From Bosea sp. 124 (lineage in GTDB: Bacteria > Pseudomonadota > Alphaproteobacteria > Rhizobiales > Beijerinckiaceae), in the NCBI RefSeq assembly GCF_003046175.1, contig NZ_PZZM01000001.1, forward strand, positions 1,187,001 through 1,251,000: a stretch of 64,000 bases of DNA, read 5' to 3'. A program made the position numbers and the translations under genes. The notes under the pieces are model-generated. The model ran no database searches and had not been told where the DNA came from. It saw only the letters and a list, made by a program, of their open reading frames with translations. Positions 63,120-64,000 of the stretch are shown here, one piece after another (the first letter of the stretch is position 1; every line of letters begins with the position of its first letter).

Positions 63120-64000
63120 ATGTTCGAGCTACTCGGTATCCCCCCGCAGGCCTTGTTCGGCCAGGTCCTTCTGGGCCTGATCAACGGCTCGTTCTATGCG
63201 ATCCTCAGTCTCGGGCTGGCGGTGATCTTCGGGCTGCTCAACATCATCAATTTCAGCCATGGCGCGCAGTACATGATGGGCGCCTTCGTCGCCTGGATGT
63301 GCCTGAACTATCTCGGCATCAACTACTGGGCGGCGCTGCTGCTGGCGCCGCTGATCGTCGGCGCGACCGGCGTCGCGATCGAGCGGCTGCTGCTCAAGCG
63401 CATCGCCCATGTCGACCATCTCTACGGGCTGCTTTTGACCTTCGGCCTGGCGCTGATCATCCAGGGCCTGTTCCGCAACAGCTACGGTTCCTCGGGGCTG
63501 CCCTACCAGATTCCGGCCGAGCTGCGCGGCGGCATCAATCTCGGCTTCATGTTCCTGCCCTGGTACCGCGGCTGGGTCGTCATCGCCTCGCTCGTGGTCT
63601 GCCTCTCGACCTGGTTCCTGATCGAGAAGACGAAGCTCGGCGCCTATCTGCGCGCCGCGACCGAGAACCCGACCCTGACCCAGGCCTTCGGCATCAATGT
63701 GCCGCTGATGGTGACGCTGACCTATGGCTTCGGCGTCGCGCTGGCGGGTTTCGCCGGGGTGCTCGCCGCGCCGATCTACTCGGTCAACCCGAACATGGGC
63801 GCCGATCTGATCATCGTCGTCTTCGCGGTGGTGGTGATCGGCGGCATGGGTTCGATCCTCGGCGCCATCGTCACCGGGTTCTCGCTCGGGCTGGTCGAGG
63901 GCCTGACCAAGGTGTTCTATCCGGAGGCCTCGGCGACGGTGATCTTCATCATCATGGTGCTGGTGCTGCTGGTGCGGCCCGCCGGCCTGTTCGGACGGGC
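63120..64000 (+). CDS. branched-chain amino-acid-type ABC transporter permease (LivH-like, partial)
   Basis: The first 293 codons of an inner-membrane permease, continuing beyond the right edge. It begins MFELLGIPPQALFGQVLLGL and has the family signature LINGSFYAILSLGLAVIFGLLN, then NFSHGAQYMMGAFVAW; later LGAYLRAATENPTLTQAFGIN is the ATPase-contact (EAA-like) loop. Hydrophobic helices fill the rest. It should pair with a LivM-type permease further right and the LivG/LivF ATPases to the left. The ATG follows a repeat-containing gap of 194 bp. Confidence 0.93.
   Translation, partial: MFELLGIPPQALFGQVLLGLINGSFYAILSLGLAVIFGLLNIINFSHGAQYMMGAFVAWMCLNYLGINYWAALLLAPLIVGATGVAIERLLLKRIAHVDHLYGLLLTFGLALIIQGLFRNSYGSSGLPYQIPAELRGGINLGFMFLPWYRGWVVIASLVVCLSTWFLIEKTKLGAYLRAATENPTLTQAFGINVPLMVTLTYGFGVALAGFAGVLAAPIYSVNPNMGADLIIVVFAVVVIGGMGSILGAIVTGFSLGLVEGLTKVFYPEASATVIFIIMVLVLLVRPAGLFGR

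Overview
The window is GC-rich DNA from an alphaproteobacterium, most likely Hyphomicrobiales and in gene style Bosea-like. I infer this from a MucR-type regulator, an aerobic (CobG/CobN) cobalamin pathway with CbtAB cobalt uptake, a Zur-type operator next to AztD, and several families of short palindromic repeats typical of such genomes. No rRNA, tRNA, CRISPR array, insertion sequence or prophage was recognised. The genome identity is inferred, not tested.

Layout. 1-1.6 kb: a truncated periplasmic binding-protein gene divergent from a LysR regulator. 1.6-4.2 kb: a zinc-homeostasis pair (COG0523 GTPase and AztD metallochaperone), divergent around a Zur-like box. 4.3-11.1 kb: an RND multidrug efflux operon (membrane fusion protein, transporter, outer-membrane factor) with a divergent TetR regulator and a palindromic operator candidate. 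11.1-13.7 kb: an amidohydrolase divergent from an acetamidase/formamidase. 13.8-14.2 kb: mucR. 14.4-26.3 kb: one chemotaxis operon read leftwards, STAS protein-cheY-cheA-cheW-mcp-mcp-cheW-cheR-cheB, then an unusual soluble protein with two receptor-like hairpins and a CheZ-like tail. 26.6-31.6 kb: an AraC regulator, hemC, a DUF924 protein and eutBC. 31.8-35.1 kb: a GMC oxidoreductase, a small membrane protein and a hydroxyacid dehydrogenase.

35.2-56.3 kb is a large cobalamin locus: cobC, cbiB, an AidB-like acyl-CoA dehydrogenase with its TetR regulator, cobO, cobU(P), a cobalamin riboswitch, cbtB, cbtA, a DUF1636 protein, cobW, cobN, cobG, cobH, cobI, cobJ, cobK (opposite strand), cobL, cobE, cobM, cobB and bluB. 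It covers cobalt uptake, most of the aerobic corrin ring pathway, cobalt insertion (CobN only), adenosylation, aminopropanol linker supply, nucleotide loop activation and lower-ligand synthesis. The nearby B12-dependent ethanolamine ammonia-lyase (EutBC) is a likely consumer of the product. The remainder is a two-subunit CoA-transferase, a caspase-like protein and a branched-chain amino-acid-type ABC transporter that runs off the right edge.

The most unusual observations are: palindromic repeat elements inserted in frame inside cobN (three) and cobG (one), with relatives in the intergenic DNA of the same locus; the tandem-hairpin chemotaxis protein; a 693-bp near-identical segment shared by the two receptor genes; and cobK lying antisense inside the cob operon, its start codon overlapping that of cobL.
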